Shown: positions 31,965-32,071 of the stretch, in pieces
How the letters are laid out: every line of letters begins with the position of its first letter
Numbering within the stretch: position 1 is the stretch's first letter
Assembly (NCBI GenBank): GCA_016185305.1
Contig: JACPNV010000037.1
Span: 1 to 32,071 of the forward strand
Length of the DNA: 32,071 nt
Direction: 5' to 3'
Source of the DNA: Actinomycetota bacterium
GTDB lineage: Bacteria; Actinomycetota; Acidimicrobiia; Acidimicrobiales; Acidimicrobilacustridaceae
Position numbers and translations under genes: made by a program
Notes under the pieces: generated by a model
What the model saw: the letters and a program-made list of their open reading frames with translations, nothing else
Database searches by the model: none
Told to the model about the DNA's origin: nothing

Positions 31965-32071
31965 ATGATCCGAGGCACCGACCGGTCCCTGCGCCCCGGG
32001 GGCAGAGCCCTGCCCGCTGCCGTCCTCACCGCCGCGCTCGTGGTCGCCGGGTGCGGCGCGAGCAACCGCCC
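31965..32071 (+). CDS. Lipoprotein N terminus, gene continues beyond the window
   Basis: The first 35 codons of a gene cut by the window end. A charged start (MIRGTDRSLRPGGRA) is followed by a hydrophobic stretch (LPAAVLTAALVVAGC) that ends in a lipobox VAGC, so the mature protein should be anchored to the membrane by a lipid on that cysteine. ATG at 31965 has AAGGAG (31954-31959) upstream. The 217 bp before it contain tandem TCAGGCC half-sites (31923-31929 and 31931-31937). Function cannot be told from the fragment. Confidence 0.8.
   Translation, partial: MIRGTDRSLRPGGRALPAAVLTAALVVAGCGASNR

Overview
The window is high-GC bacterial DNA with tightly packed genes, GTG/ATG starts, many 1-4 bp start/stop overlaps (ATGA, GTGA), two luciferase-like (F420-type) oxidoreductases and an MprAB-like two-component pair. 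This points to an actinobacterium. The ornithine decarboxylase plus homospermidine synthase pair would fit an acidimicrobial lineage, but the exact group is inference.

Left part (1-12990) is metabolic and transport. It holds a GlcD-like FAD oxidase followed by a thiamine-diphosphate enzyme of the acetolactate synthase family, a TetR regulator divergent from a D-aminoacylase-type amidohydrolase, a DUF7064-like lipocalin-type protein, an HSL-type esterase and a MarR regulator. The MarR gene is divergent from a DrrAB-type ABC exporter that is preceded by an unlisted 28-codon leader ORF. An SdsA-type metallo-beta-lactamase sulfatase is then coupled to its own TetR gene, with a near-perfect 34-bp palindrome over the ribosome binding site.

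Middle part (13053-22763). Ornithine decarboxylase (+) and homospermidine synthase (-) converge and overlap by 100 bp; together they would convert ornithine to putrescine and then homospermidine. Next come a histidine kinase/response regulator pair and a MarR regulator. A putative degradation or detoxification gene set follows: LLM oxidoreductase, SnoaL-like protein, APH-like kinase, EthD-like protein and a second LLM oxidoreductase. The same 13-bp palindrome, TTGA-Y-N-GAGTCAA, lies upstream of the MarR gene, in the SnoaL/APH divergent promoter, and again 5 kb away in the alcohol dehydrogenase/beta-glucosidase divergent promoter. This suggests one small regulon.

Right part (22768-32071) is more accessory. 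An OLD-like AAA ATPase is followed by a truncated TOPRIM (DUF4276-like) partner. After the dehydrogenase and GH1 beta-glucosidase come a ferric-reductase-like membrane protein and a small Ser/Thr-rich membrane protein. A 175-bp direct repeat (about 93 percent identical by eye) brackets roughly 3.5 kb that contains an unrecognised protein, an Xre/RES toxin-antitoxin pair, a PD-(D/E)XK-like protein and a broken nuclease fragment. The RES toxin gene carries a 140-bp MITE-like insertion flanked by CTAG duplications. The insertion keeps the reading frame and adds 48 codons. The window ends inside a lipoprotein gene.
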